A stretch of 64,000 bases of DNA from Streptomyces sp. NBC_00370 (GTDB lineage Bacteria; Actinomycetota; Actinomycetes; Streptomycetales; Streptomycetaceae). Positions within the stretch are counted from its first letter, which is position 1, and each line of letters starts with the position of its first letter. Below the pieces are notes generated by a model. The model saw only the letters and a list, made by a program, of their open reading frames with translations, was not told the DNA's origin and searched no databases. The translations under genes and the position numbers were made by a program. Of the stretch, positions 27,356 through 35,407 are shown piece by piece. The stretch spans positions 7,634,001 through 7,698,000 of the forward strand of contig NZ_CP107968.1 of assembly GCF_036084755.1 (NCBI RefSeq). The letters are read 5' to 3'.

Positions 27356-28837
27356 TCAGCCCTGTTGTGGGACGCCGGCGGCCTGGACGGTGGTGTCGGT
27401 CGCGGGTTGCCGGGACACGACAAGCCCGATGGCGGCGGCGGTGAGGGCCGCCGCGGCGCAGATGGCGAACAGGACGCGGTAGCCGCTCAGCGAGGGCAGC
27501 TCGGCCGGGCCCAGGTGCAGGGTGATGGCCGAGAGGATGGCCCCGCCGACGGCGCTGGCGAGGGAACTGCCCAGGCTGCGGGAGAGGGCGTTGATCCCGT
27601 TGGCGGCGGCGAGCTGCGACGAGGGGGTGTGGGTGTTGATCAGCGCGGGCAGCGCGGCGTAGCCGACCCCCGTACCGGCTCCGATGATCGAGCTGCCGAC
27701 GACGACCTGCCACAGCGAGTCGACGAAGACCATACGGAACACCAGTCCCGCGGCGATCACCACACCGCCGAGGGCCAGCACCCGCGCGGGCCCCCAGCTC
27801 GCGATGACCTTGGCGGCCACGGGCGCGAGCAGGAGCATCAGCAGTCCGCTGGGCAGCAGGCACAGCCCGGCGGTGAGGACCGAGGAGCCGAAGCCGTAGC
27901 CGGTCGCCTCCGGCGCCTGCACGTACGAGGTGGTGCCGGTGAAGCTGGCGAACAGCGCGAAGCCCACGAACATCGACGCGATGTTGGTCAGCGCGATCGG
28001 CGGACGCTTGAGCGCCGACATGTCGATCAGCGGGTTGGTGACCCGGGACTCGACCTTGGCCAGGGCGACGAGCGACACGACGGCGACGACGAACAGCCCG
28101 ATGATCCTGAACGAGCTCCAGCCCCAGGAGCTGCCCTGCGAGATGCCGAGGATCAGGCAGACCAGGCCGACGGTGAGCAGGGTGATGCCCGCCCAGTCGA
28201 TCCGCCGCTCGCGGGCCGCCGGCGGCTCGGAGACCAGGGCGAATATGAGGGCCCCGCTGATCACCGCTCCGCCCGCGCCGATCCAGTACAGGATGTGGTA
28301 GTCGGCGTTGTCCCCGATGAGACCGGCCAGCGGCAGGCCGAGGGCGCTGCCGATGCCGAGCATCGCGCTGACCAGCGCCGTCGCCGAACCGCGGCGCTGG
28401 GCCGGCAGGACGACGGCGAGCAGGCTGATGCCGAGCGGAATGGCGGCGGCCGACACCCCCGCCACGGCGCGGCCGATGAGCATGACCGTGAAGTTCGAGG
28501 TGAGCGCGTCGATCACCGATCCGACGGCGAGCCCGCCGAGGCTGAGCAGCAGCACCAGACGGCGGCCGAACATGTCGGCCAGCCTGCCGAGCACCGGCAC
28601 CGAGACGGCGGCCACGAGCAGGGTCGACGTCAGCAGCCACTGCGCGTTGCCCACCGAGGTGTGCAGGTCGCCGGTCAGCTCCGGCAGCACCGGGATGATC
28701 AGGGTCTGGGCCAGCGCCGCCGCCAGCGCGCCGAGACCCACGGCGATGATCTGGAGGTTTGTGCCAAGTCCCGAGCCCTCTTCGCTGTCCCGCGCGGGCG
28801 GGGAGAGGTTTTCGACGCTTGCGGGTGTCTCGGTCAT
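27356..28837 (-). CDS. MFS drug-efflux transporter (DHA2 type)
   Basis: The 493-residue protein has about 14 hydrophobic segments. It shows the MFS loop 2-3 motif GRLADMFGRRLVLLLSLGG and the antiporter motif C-like GIGSALGLPLAGLIGD. These are typical of proton-driven drug exporters of the EmrB/QacA group. The start ATG 28837 has AGGAA upstream; an ATG at 28870 has no ribosome site. It is divergent from a TetR gene and has a TetR-type operator 43 bp upstream, so export is probably induced by the ligand of that repressor. Confidence 0.9.
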   Translation of the reverse strand: MTETPASVENLSPPARDSEEGSGLGTNLQIIAVGLGALAAALAQTLIIPVLPELTGDLHTSVGNAQWLLTSTLLVAAVSVPVLGRLADMFGRRLVLLLSLGGLAVGSVIDALTSNFTVMLIGRAVAGVSAAAIPLGISLLAVVLPAQRRGSATALVSAMLGIGSALGLPLAGLIGDNADYHILYWIGAGGAVISGALIFALVSEPPAARERRIDWAGITLLTVGLVCLILGISQGSSWGWSSFRIIGLFVVAVVSLVALAKVESRVTNPLIDMSALKRPPIALTNIASMFVGFALFASFTGTTSYVQAPEATGYGFGSSVLTAGLCLLPSGLLMLLLAPVAAKVIASWGPARVLALGGVVIAAGLVFRMVFVDSLWQVVVGSSIIGAGTGVGYAALPALINTHTPSSQLAAANGINALSRSLGSSLASAVGGAILSAITLHLGPAELPSLSGYRVLFAICAAAALTAAAIGLVVSRQPATDTTVQAAGVPQQG

Positions 28838-28879
28838 CCGATTTCCTGCCCGTTCACAGTGTGCTGACATCAGCGATGC

Positions 28880-28891
28880 AATCGTTTGATT
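28880..28891. promoter_or_regulatory. TetR operator, MFS-proximal copy
   Basis: AATCGTTTGATT (AATC-N4-GATT) followed by ACAT. The same pattern recurs at 28931 in the same orientation, and both lie between the divergent MFS and TetR genes. Confidence 0.6.
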
Positions 28892-28930
28892 ACATCCGGG
28901 GAGACCCTACGAGCGGCGGAGCGGCGAGTC

Positions 28931-28942
28931 AATCAAGCGATT
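28931..28942. promoter_or_regulatory. TetR operator, tetR-proximal copy
   Basis: AATCAAGCGATT, again AATC-N4-GATT followed by ACAT, 21 bp before the TetR start at 28963. It should allow autoregulation. Confidence 0.6.
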
Positions 28943-28962
28943 ACATGAGGGAGGATGGTGCC

Positions 28963-29634
28963 ATGCACACCACGCCGCCCGCCAAGGACCCCCGGCCGCG
29001 AGACGCCGAAGCGACCCGCCTGGCCTTGCTGCGATCGGCCAGACGGCGCTTCGCCGTCCTCGGCTACGACCGGACGACGACGCGCGACGTGGCGGACGAC
29101 GCAGGCGTCAACCTGATGCTCATCAACCGCTACTTCGGCGGCAAGCAGGGCCTGTTCCAGGCGGTCGTGGCCGCGTCCCCCGACCCGCTGGCCGACAGCG
29201 AGTCCTCGGCCGCAGGCATCGTCGACGACTTCCTCGACGGTCTGCGCCCCGACGCGTGGTCCGAGTTCGGCAGCCACCCCATGCTCCTGCTGCTCCGCGA
29301 CAGCAGCGTCGACGCCCAGATCCAGGGGCTGCGCACGCTGGCCATGGACAACGCGGTCGCCCGGATCGTTGCGGTGAGCGGCGCCGGGTCGGACGGTGCG
29401 GCAGGCTCGGACGGCGCGGCCGACGCGCCCTCGCGGTCGGAGCACGAGACACAACTGCGCGCCCAGCTCGTGCTCGCGCTGTTCAGCGGGGTGATCGCGC
29501 TGCGCTCCATGGCACCCGTCGAGCCGCTGGCATCGGCCGATGTCGGCGATCTGCGGTCGGCGATCGAGGACGCGATCGACGCGCTGGTCGGCCCGGCGGG
29601 CAAGGCGTCCCGGACCGGAGGCGAAGGGTCCTAG
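28963..29634 (+). CDS. TetR-family regulator
   Basis: The 223-residue regulator has an N-terminal helix-turn-helix: LLRSARRRFAVLGYDRTTTRDVADDAGVNLMLINRYFGGKQGLFQAVV (about 20-67). The C-terminal ligand domain contains an Ala/Gly/Asp-rich linker at about 145-160 (GAGSDGAAGSDGAAD), a small internal duplication. ATG 28963 has GGGAGG upstream. It is divergent from the MFS efflux gene, with two matching operators between them. Its TAG stop shares the bases CTAG with the stop of the convergent glycosyltransferase gene. Confidence 0.9.
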   Translation: MHTTPPAKDPRPRDAEATRLALLRSARRRFAVLGYDRTTTRDVADDAGVNLMLINRYFGGKQGLFQAVVAASPDPLADSESSAAGIVDDFLDGLRPDAWSEFGSHPMLLLLRDSSVDAQIQGLRTLAMDNAVARIVAVSGAGSDGAAGSDGAADAPSRSEHETQLRAQLVLALFSGVIALRSMAPVEPLASADVGDLRSAIEDAIDALVGPAGKASRTGGEGS

Positions 29635-30416
29635 GTCGGCTCCTGCCCCGCCCAGGTCGGCTCCTGCGCGGCCAGTGAGCCGAGGAGGGCGCCGAAACCG
29701 TACGGTGCCCGGAAATCGGCGCGCCCCGAGGTGAGCACGGGACATCCGTCGGTGCGCAGGATCGTACTGCCGGTCCGTTCCAGCGCCGCCACCAGCGCGT
29801 GGTCCTCGCTGTGCGGAAGGGCGGGGAACCCGCCCGCCCGGAGGTACGCCGCAGCCGCCACGCCCAGATTGGCGCCGTGCACGTGCGGATGCGCCCAGGC
29901 GGCGCCGACCGGGCGCCCCGCGAAGTAGTGGGCGTCATGGCGTGCGACGGTCGTGGCGCCGAGGGTGGGGTGCGGAGCGACCCGTACCGTCCCGACGACA
30001 CAGTCCCAGCCGCCGCGCGCCTGCCTCAGCTGATGGGCCAGCCAGTTCCTCGGTACCAGCGTGTCGGCGTCGGTGGTGGCGAGCCAGATCCCCGCCGTGC
30101 CGGTGTGCCCGTCGCCCGGCCCGGCTTCCGTGCTCAGCCAGCCGAGGGCGGCCTCCGCCGCTGCGGCCCGCGCCGCGCCCACGTTGCGGCGCGCCACCTC
30201 GACCACCCGCGCGCCCGCTCGGTGAGCCGCGCCGGCGGTGTCGTCGCGGCAGTCGTCGGCCGCCACCACGATCAGTACGCGCACACCGGCCAGCGCGGGG
30301 TGCCGCGCCGCGCCCCGTACGGCGCGCAGCGTGGCGGGCAGGGAAGCGGCCTCGTTGTGCGCGGGTACGACGACGGCGCACGCGGTGACGGAGCGGAGAG
30401 CCGGCGGGCCGCTCAC
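29631..30416 (-). CDS. family 2 glycosyltransferase
   Basis: The 261-residue protein shows a GT-A fold: VVVPAHNEAASLPATLRAV, then LIVVAADDCRDDTAGAA, and the metal-binding DXD region WLATTDADTLVP. HGANLGVAAAAYLRAGGFPALPHSEDHALV includes the ED acceptor/base motif of GT2 enzymes. There are no membrane segments, so it acts in the cytoplasm on a soluble or membrane-bound acceptor. It begins with GTG inside the stop of the methyltransferase gene (GTGA) and is the last gene of a four-gene coupled operon. The C-terminus has a 7-residue duplication (QEPTWAGQEPT). Confidence 0.85.
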   Translation of the reverse strand: MSGPPALRSVTACAVVVPAHNEAASLPATLRAVRGAARHPALAGVRVLIVVAADDCRDDTAGAAHRAGARVVEVARRNVGAARAAAAEAALGWLSTEAGPGDGHTGTAGIWLATTDADTLVPRNWLAHQLRQARGGWDCVVGTVRVAPHPTLGATTVARHDAHYFAGRPVGAAWAHPHVHGANLGVAAAAYLRAGGFPALPHSEDHALVAALERTGSTILRTDGCPVLTSGRADFRAPYGFGALLGSLAAQEPTWAGQEPT

Positions 30417-31030
30417 ACCAGTCCCTCGTCCGCCGCGGGTGACTGCACGGGGCTGCCGTCCGGGTGCCGCCTGGCGAACACCTGGAGGACGAAGTCCGGA
30501 TCGCGGTGATCGGTGAGCAGCTGGAGGCCGGGCGTCGCGGCGACCAGCGGGGCCAGCTCGGTGCCGGTGAACCGGTGTTCGGCGACGGGGTGGTCCCAGT
30601 GCACGGTGACGAGGGTGCCGCCGGGCTCAAGGCTCGCCACTGCCTGGTCGAGAATGGCCTGCCGTTCCCGGTCGTCGAAGTAGTACAGCAGCTCGGAGAG
30701 TACGACGAGGTCGAAGGTCCCCTCGGGCCAGCCCGCCGGGACGGCCAGCTCGCGCACCTCGACGCCGGGAAGGCCGTCGGTGCGCGCCGCCGCTGTCCCG
30801 ACGGCCGCCGGAATCCGGTCGGTGGACAGCAGGCGCTCGCAACGGGCGGCCAGCAGCCGGGTCAGCACACCGACCGAGCAGCCGGGCTCGAAGGCGCTGC
30901 GATAGCGCCGCTTGGGCAGCGCGGCAAGGGTGATCGCGTACTTGCGCTGCTCGTACCAGCGTCCGGCGAGATCCCAGGGATCCGCCGCGTTCTCGTACAT
31001 CGCCTCGAAGTAGCCTGCGGGCGTGCTCAT
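30413..31030 (-). CDS. NodS-like SAM-dependent methyltransferase
   Basis: The 205-residue protein starts YFEAMYENAADPWDLAGRWYEQRKYAITLAALPKRRY, the characteristic opening of NodS-like methyltransferases, then motif I FEPGCSVGVLTRLLAARC, the SAM-binding acidic STDRIP, and LVVLSELLYYFDD. NodS N-methylates the deacetylated end of chitooligosaccharides in rhizobia. Here it sits beside a PIG-L deacetylase and a GT2, the same three activities, although the genes are not nod genes. It overlaps the PIG-L gene by ATGA on one side and the GT2 gene by GTGA on the other. Confidence 0.85.
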   Translation of the reverse strand: MSTPAGYFEAMYENAADPWDLAGRWYEQRKYAITLAALPKRRYRSAFEPGCSVGVLTRLLAARCERLLSTDRIPAAVGTAAARTDGLPGVEVRELAVPAGWPEGTFDLVVLSELLYYFDDRERQAILDQAVASLEPGGTLVTVHWDHPVAEHRFTGTELAPLVAATPGLQLLTDHRDPDFVLQVFARRHPDGSPVQSPAADEGLV

Positions 31031-31794
31031 CTGAAGACCACCTCGAACGGCCGTGTGTGGTGGGCGAGTTCTTCGGGAGGCAGGATCGCCGCCTCACCGG
31101 GCCCCTCGCCGAGCGGAGCGATCTGGCTGGTGAACCGCTCGACGGCGCGCAGCTTTCGGGAGTGTGCCGCGCCGGTCAGGGGGATTCGCGCAGCGGTGTG
31201 CCAGGGCACCCGTGGGTCGTCGGGCGTGGCCCAGTGCCACAGCCACACCGGATAGAGCCACAGAGGTACGTCGGTGTCGGCGCAGGCCGCCACGGCGGCG
31301 CGGCCCGCGGCCTCGTGGTCGCTGTGCAGATCGCCGGTCCACGGCGCGACGCAGTGGGCGGCGTTCGTCTCGCGGAGCAGTTCGGTGAGCGCCGAGCGCA
31401 CCCGCTGCTCGTACGTGTCGACCTGCGTGTCGGGTACGTGCAGCCGGCGCGTCGCGAGCGCGGGCAGGCCCAGCTCGGACAGTGCGGCCGCCAGCTCGGC
31501 CTCCCTGATCCCGGCCAGCCGGGACGAGTCCGTGTGGCGGCTGCGGGGGTGCGACCCCTCGCCGTCGGTGACCGACACCAGAACGACCTCGGTACCGGCC
31601 GCGGCGAGGGTGGCGAGGGCGCCGCCGAAGCCGAGCACCTCGTCGTCCGGATGCGCCGCCACGACGACCACGGGTCCTGCGGCGGGCAGCGGCGCCTCGG
31701 GGAGGCGGCCGAGCCCCTCCCAGGACGCCCACAGCGCCTCCGGGGTGCCGGGCGCCTCGATGGCTTCGGCGGCGGCTTGCCGCGCGCCGCTCAC
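31027..31794 (-). CDS. PIG-L / LmbE-family deacetylase
   Basis: The 255-residue protein starts at GTG 31794, overlapping the stop of the acyl-CoA dehydrogenase gene. It has the zinc motif AAHPDDEVLGFGG (about 46-58) and the distal ligand in GDLHSDHEAAGRAAV. PIG-L enzymes remove acetyl groups from N-acetylglucosamine conjugates, including mycothiol precursors and lipid-linked sugars. A nucleotide-free cytoplasmic enzyme of this size is typical. In this operon it probably deacetylates the sugar product handled by the neighbouring methyltransferase and glycosyltransferase. Confidence 0.85.
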   Translation of the reverse strand: MSGARQAAAEAIEAPGTPEALWASWEGLGRLPEAPLPAAGPVVVVAAHPDDEVLGFGGALATLAAAGTEVVLVSVTDGEGSHPRSRHTDSSRLAGIREAELAAALSELGLPALATRRLHVPDTQVDTYEQRVRSALTELLRETNAAHCVAPWTGDLHSDHEAAGRAAVAACADTDVPLWLYPVWLWHWATPDDPRVPWHTAARIPLTGAAHSRKLRAVERFTSQIAPLGEGPGEAAILPPEELAHHTRPFEVVFR

Positions 31795-32882
31795 CGGCCG
31801 GCCTCGCGATCGGTCCCGTCGCGATCGGTCTCGTCGCGATCGGCGTCTTCGCGCTCGGCCAGCAGTTGGCCCAGCTCCGCCAGATTGCGCTCTGCGTGGT
31901 GCTGACGGATGTAGACGGTCAGGTCGGCCACGTTCCTGGCGTGCCGGGCGTCGTGGCAGAGCGGGCCTGCGCCGGTCGCCCGCCCGACATGGCCGAGCAC
32001 GTCCGTACAGACCTGCTCGGCCAGGGCGCGTACGCGCAGGCTGCGCACCCTGGCATCGCCGAGGGCGTCCAGCGGGTCGGCGTCGATGTCGTCGCCCGCC
32101 TGGGCCAGTACCGTCTCGGCAGCGCCGAGCAGTACGTCCACGGCGCCCAGATGCGCGGCGGTGTGGGCGTCGGGCGTCCGCTTGCGCGCCGAGGCCAGCA
32201 GGGTGTCGGCGACGGCCCGCGCGCCGCCGAGCCAGCAGGCCGCCACCCCGATCCCGCCGTGCTGGAAGCCGGGCCGCTCGACGTACTGTCCGACCTCGCC
32301 GACGGGGGTGGCCGGCACGTCGGAGAAGGTGACGTCGGGGGTGTCGCTGCCGGCCATACCGACCGCCTGCCAGCTGCCGGGCACCGGACTCACCCCGGGC
32401 TCCGCCACACGTACGGCGAACAGCCGCCGGCCTTCGTCGCTGTCGGCGGTGACCAGGGCGTGCGTACAGACACGCGCGCCGGAGCAGTACGGCTTGAGGC
32501 CGGACAGCCGCCACCCCTCCGGCCGCCGCTCGGCGCTCAGCCCGGGGCCCGGCGGCTGCGCCGCCCAGACGCCCCAGCGCTCACCGGGCCCTGGGCGGGG
32601 CCCGTCCAGCTCGTGGAGGATCGCCACGGCGTCGAGATGCCCTTCGCCCAGCCGGGCCAGCGAGAGGTCGGCGCGGCCGAGGTCGGACAGCGCACGGAAA
32701 CGCTCCCCGGTCCTGCCACTGCCGGGCAGTGGGGCCACGAGCGCACCGCTCTCGACCAGGGCGGTGAACCGCGCGGCGACGTCCTCGCGCAGCGTGGCCG
32801 GATCGAGCAGCCCTGTGGGGTCGGTGGTGTCCGTGGCGGGCCCGGCCGGCCGGCCGGTGGCGGCAGCCGCTTCAGCGGTCAC
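31791..32882 (-). CDS. acyl-CoA-dehydrogenase-like flavoprotein
   Basis: The 363-residue protein has the acyl-CoA dehydrogenase layout: an N-terminal helical part, then LSGLKPYCSGARVCTHALVTA (the FAD beta-domain entry), MAGSDTPDVTFSDVPATP, and a C-terminal helical bundle with ARHARNVADLTVYIRQHHAERNLAELG. The usual catalytic Glu positions are not clear, so it may be a desaturase-like or non-CoA member. GTG 32882 has AGGAGGAA upstream. It is the first gene of the coupled four-gene operon. Its last residues DRDETDRDGTDREAG come from a 15-bp tandem repeat. Confidence 0.75.
   Translation of the reverse strand: MTAEAAAATGRPAGPATDTTDPTGLLDPATLREDVAARFTALVESGALVAPLPGSGRTGERFRALSDLGRADLSLARLGEGHLDAVAILHELDGPRPGPGERWGVWAAQPPGPGLSAERRPEGWRLSGLKPYCSGARVCTHALVTADSDEGRRLFAVRVAEPGVSPVPGSWQAVGMAGSDTPDVTFSDVPATPVGEVGQYVERPGFQHGGIGVAACWLGGARAVADTLLASARKRTPDAHTAAHLGAVDVLLGAAETVLAQAGDDIDADPLDALGDARVRSLRVRALAEQVCTDVLGHVGRATGAGPLCHDARHARNVADLTVYIRQHHAERNLAELGQLLAEREDADRDETDRDGTDREAGR
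31806..31850. repeat. 15-bp tandem repeat at 3' end of the dehydrogenase gene
   Basis: GCGATCGGTCCCGTC (31806), GCGATCGGTCTCGTC (31821) and a degenerate third copy (31836) code the Asp/Arg-rich tail D-R-D-[EG]-T. The copies keep the reading frame. Confidence 0.8.
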
Positions 32883-32977
32883 TCGTTCCTCCTGTGGGAA
32901 AGGCGTTCGGCCCCGGGCGGTCGTCGCACCGGGGGAGTGCCGAATGCCCCTGTCCACTCGGCACAAACGCCATGGAA

Positions 32978-33012
32978 TGTCACATCAGTCACAGCTGTGA
33001 CGTATCTGTCAC
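32978..33012. promoter_or_regulatory. clustered TGTCAC/GTGAC operator half-sites
   Basis: A perfect 14-bp palindrome, GTCACAGCTGTGAC (32988-33001), is flanked by TGTCAC at 32978-32983 and 33007-33012. The cluster lies between the divergent dehydrogenase-operon and glutamate-synthase-like genes and probably controls one or both. Confidence 0.5.
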
Positions 33013-33120
33013 ACCGTGCCCCGTGCCGCCGGCACCCGCAAACGTTCGGCGGGGGGATCCATGGGCATTTCTCGACCATGTCCCTGGATTGCGTCCGCAG
33101 GACGGGGACAGGTGGCTGGG

Positions 33121-34716
33121 GTGTCGAAAATATCTGCGCTTGTTCTGCTGGGGGTGACGCTCGCCGCGGCAGTGGTGGCCGCCCTGCTGCTCTCTCCCTG
33201 GTGGTGGCTGGCCGGCGCCCCGCTGGCGGCCGCACTGCTACTGGCCGTGCACGATCTGCTCCAGCGCCGGCACTCGATCCTGCGCAACTATCCGGTGCTG
33301 GGCCATCTGCGGTTCGCGCTGGAGGGGCTCCGGCCCGAGTTGCAGCAGTACTTCATCGAGCGCAACTTCGACGGCCGCCCCTTCGACCGCGACACCCGCA
33401 GCATCGTCTACGAGCGGGCCAAGGGAACCGACGCCGAGGAGCCTTTCGGCACGGAGCGCCAGCTCAACGACGTGGGCAGCGAATACCTCATCCACTCGAT
33501 GGCCCCGCGCCCGGTGCGCACCGACCCGCCCAGGGTCCGGATCGGCGGCCCGGACTGCACCAAGCCGTACGACATGGCTCTGCTGAACGTGTCGGCCATG
33601 AGCTTCGGTTCGCTGTCGCCCAACGCGCTGCTGGCCCTCAACACCGGTGCGGCGCTGGGGGGTTTCGCCCATGACACCGGTGAAGGCGGTCTTTCGGAGT
33701 ACCACGAGAGGCCGGGCGGTGATCTGGTCTGGGAGATCGGTACCGGTTACTTCGGCTGCCGTACCGAGGACGGCGGTTTCGACGAGAAGCAGTTCGCCGA
33801 GAAGGCCGGCCACGAGAACGTCAAGTGCGTTTCGCTCAAGCTCAGTCAGGGTGCCAAGCCGGGCATCGGCGGTGTCCTGCCGGGCAAGAAGGTCAACGCG
33901 GAGATCGCGAAGGTGCGCGGTGTGCCGCAGGGTGAGACGGTCACCTCGCCGCCGTACCACCGGGTCTTCTCCACCCCGCGCGAACTGGTCCTCTTTCTCG
34001 CCCGGATGCGTGAACTGGCGGACGGCAAACCGGTCGGCTTCAAACTCTGCGTCGGCTCGCGCCACGAATTCCTGGCCATCTGCAAGGCCATGCTGGCCGA
34101 GCAGGTCACACCGGACTTCATCATCGTGGACGGCGCGGAGGGCGGTACGGGCGCGGCGCCGCTCGAATTCGCCGACAACGTCGGACTGCCGCTGACCGAG
34201 GGGCTGATGACCGTACACAACGCCCTGGTCGGCACGGGTCTGCGGGACCGGGTCCGGATCGGGGCGAGCGGCAAGGTGGCCACCGGAAGTGACGTGGTCA
34301 AACGGCTGCTGCAAGGGGCGGACTACACCAACGCGGCGCGGGCGATGATGTTCGCGGTCGGCTGCATCCAGGCCCAGCGCTGCCACACCAACACCTGCCC
34401 CGTCGGCGTCGCGACCCAGGATCCGCGCCGGGGGCGCGCGGTCGACGTCGCCGACAAGTCGCAGCGTGTGCGCCGCTTCCAGGAGGCGACCGTCAAGAGC
34501 GCACTGCAGATCATGGCCTCGATGGGCGTCGCCGAACCGGCCCAACTGGGGCCCCACATGCTGCTGCACCGGGTGGACGCACACACCACCCGCAGTTACG
34601 CGGACCTCTACGACTGGCTGACACCGCGTCAACTCCTCACGGACACACCGCCGTCCTGGCGACAGGACTGGGAAGCGGCCGACCCGGACACCTTCCACGC
34701 CGTCCGGGGCGCGTAG
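33121..34716 (+). CDS. FMN-binding glutamate-synthase-family membrane protein
   Basis: With GTG 33121 the protein has 531 residues: two N-terminal hydrophobic segments (ALVLLGVTLAAAVVAALLL and WWWLAGAPLAAALLLAV), then the FMN-binding TIM barrel of the glutamate synthase large subunit, with IIVDGAEGGTGAAP and the Fe-S cluster motif CIQAQRCHTNTCPVG. It lacks the glutaminase and the C-terminal domain of GltB, so it is a stand-alone redox enzyme of unknown substrate; glutamate synthesis is not implied. ATG 33061 with GGGGGGA upstream is an alternative start giving 20 more residues, but the GTG start fits a clean membrane N-terminus. Confidence 0.8.
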   Translation: MSKISALVLLGVTLAAAVVAALLLSPWWWLAGAPLAAALLLAVHDLLQRRHSILRNYPVLGHLRFALEGLRPELQQYFIERNFDGRPFDRDTRSIVYERAKGTDAEEPFGTERQLNDVGSEYLIHSMAPRPVRTDPPRVRIGGPDCTKPYDMALLNVSAMSFGSLSPNALLALNTGAALGGFAHDTGEGGLSEYHERPGGDLVWEIGTGYFGCRTEDGGFDEKQFAEKAGHENVKCVSLKLSQGAKPGIGGVLPGKKVNAEIAKVRGVPQGETVTSPPYHRVFSTPRELVLFLARMRELADGKPVGFKLCVGSRHEFLAICKAMLAEQVTPDFIIVDGAEGGTGAAPLEFADNVGLPLTEGLMTVHNALVGTGLRDRVRIGASGKVATGSDVVKRLLQGADYTNAARAMMFAVGCIQAQRCHTNTCPVGVATQDPRRGRAVDVADKSQRVRRFQEATVKSALQIMASMGVAEPAQLGPHMLLHRVDAHTTRSYADLYDWLTPRQLLTDTPPSWRQDWEAADPDTFHAVRGA

Positions 34717-34729
34717 CGCGCCGGTCGCC

Positions 34730-35311
34730 TCAGCGGCGCAGATGCTCGATGAGTACGTCCATGGCGGCCTCCAGATGCGCGGTGCTCCCGGTCGTCCGGA
34801 GCATCTGCACACCGCCCTGGATCCCGGCGATGAACGCGGCCGCCATCCGGTCGGCGTCCAGTGCGGGACGTACGTCACCCTGCGCCTGCATCGCGGTGAT
34901 GCCCCGCAGGACGTCTCCCTGCCACTGGTTCAGCAGCGTCGTGACCACCTCTGCGGCGCCGGGGGTGGCGCCCACCTGGTTCATCAGGCTGCCGAGCGGG
35001 CAACTCGCGCCTTGCGCGCGGTAGCGTGCCACGACCGCGTCCCGCCAGTTCTCCCAGGCCCCCCAGGAGGTGAGCGCGCCGAGATGGGGTTGCTGGTCGG
35101 CGATGACCCTGTCCGCCTCGGCCCGCGCGACGGCCAGCAGCAGCTCCTCCTTGCCACCGGGAAAGTAGTGGAACAGCTGGCCCTTGCTGGTGCCGGTGGC
35201 TGCGAGGACGTCGTCCAGCGTCATGTCCCCGGGAGCGTCACTGCGCAGATGGGCGGCGGCCCCGTCGATGATGCGCTGCCGGGTGGCCCGGCCCTTCGTC
35301 GTCAGTCCCAC
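34730..35311 (-). CDS. TetR-family regulator (LmrA/YxaF-like)
   Basis: The 193-residue protein starts at GTG 35311 and has the helix-turn-helix RQRIIDGAAAHLRSDAPGDMTLDDVLAATGTSKGQLFHYFPGGKEELL. The C-terminal part includes QGASCPLGSLMNQVGATPGAAEVVTTLLNQWQ, like the LmrA/YxaF repressors. It is divergent from a quinone-oxidoreductase gene, and a 16-bp inverted repeat overlaps the -35 box of that gene, so repression of the oxidoreductase and relief by a quinone-like or electrophilic ligand is likely. Its stop faces the glutamate-synthase-like gene stop 13 bp away. Confidence 0.9.
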   Translation of the reverse strand: MGLTTKGRATRQRIIDGAAAHLRSDAPGDMTLDDVLAATGTSKGQLFHYFPGGKEELLLAVARAEADRVIADQQPHLGALTSWGAWENWRDAVVARYRAQGASCPLGSLMNQVGATPGAAEVVTTLLNQWQGDVLRGITAMQAQGDVRPALDADRMAAAFIAGIQGGVQMLRTTGSTAHLEAAMDVLIEHLRR

Positions 35312-35332
35312 GTCCTCGAACGTAACACATTC

Positions 35333-35348
35333 TGGACTTGCAGGTCCA
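35333..35348. promoter_or_regulatory. operator over the oxidoreductase -35 box
   Basis: TGGACTTGCAGGTCCA is a palindrome with one mismatched pair. It overlaps the -35 hexamer of the oxidoreductase promoter and lies 21 bp from the TetR start. Confidence 0.55.
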
Positions 35349-35366
35349 AAAATCTGTGCCTACCTT
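35338..35366 (+). promoter_or_regulatory. promoter of the quinone-oxidoreductase gene
   Basis: TTGCAG (35338-35343), 17 bp, TACCTT (35361-35366), about 42 bp before ATG 35408. Confidence 0.6.
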
Positions 35367-35407
35367 CGGCGGCGTAAGGAAAAGCCTGACAAGCGGAGGT
35401 GTGGCAC

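Noticed and set aside
29631..29636. CTAG at the convergent tetR/GT2 stops as a MITE remnant
   Set aside because: No inverted terminal repeat partner or internal blocks of the element; it is simply two stop codons sharing four bases.
33121..34716. True glutamate synthase large subunit
   Set aside because: Lacks the N-terminal glutaminase and C-terminal domain and has membrane segments, so only the FMN/Fe-S core is shared.
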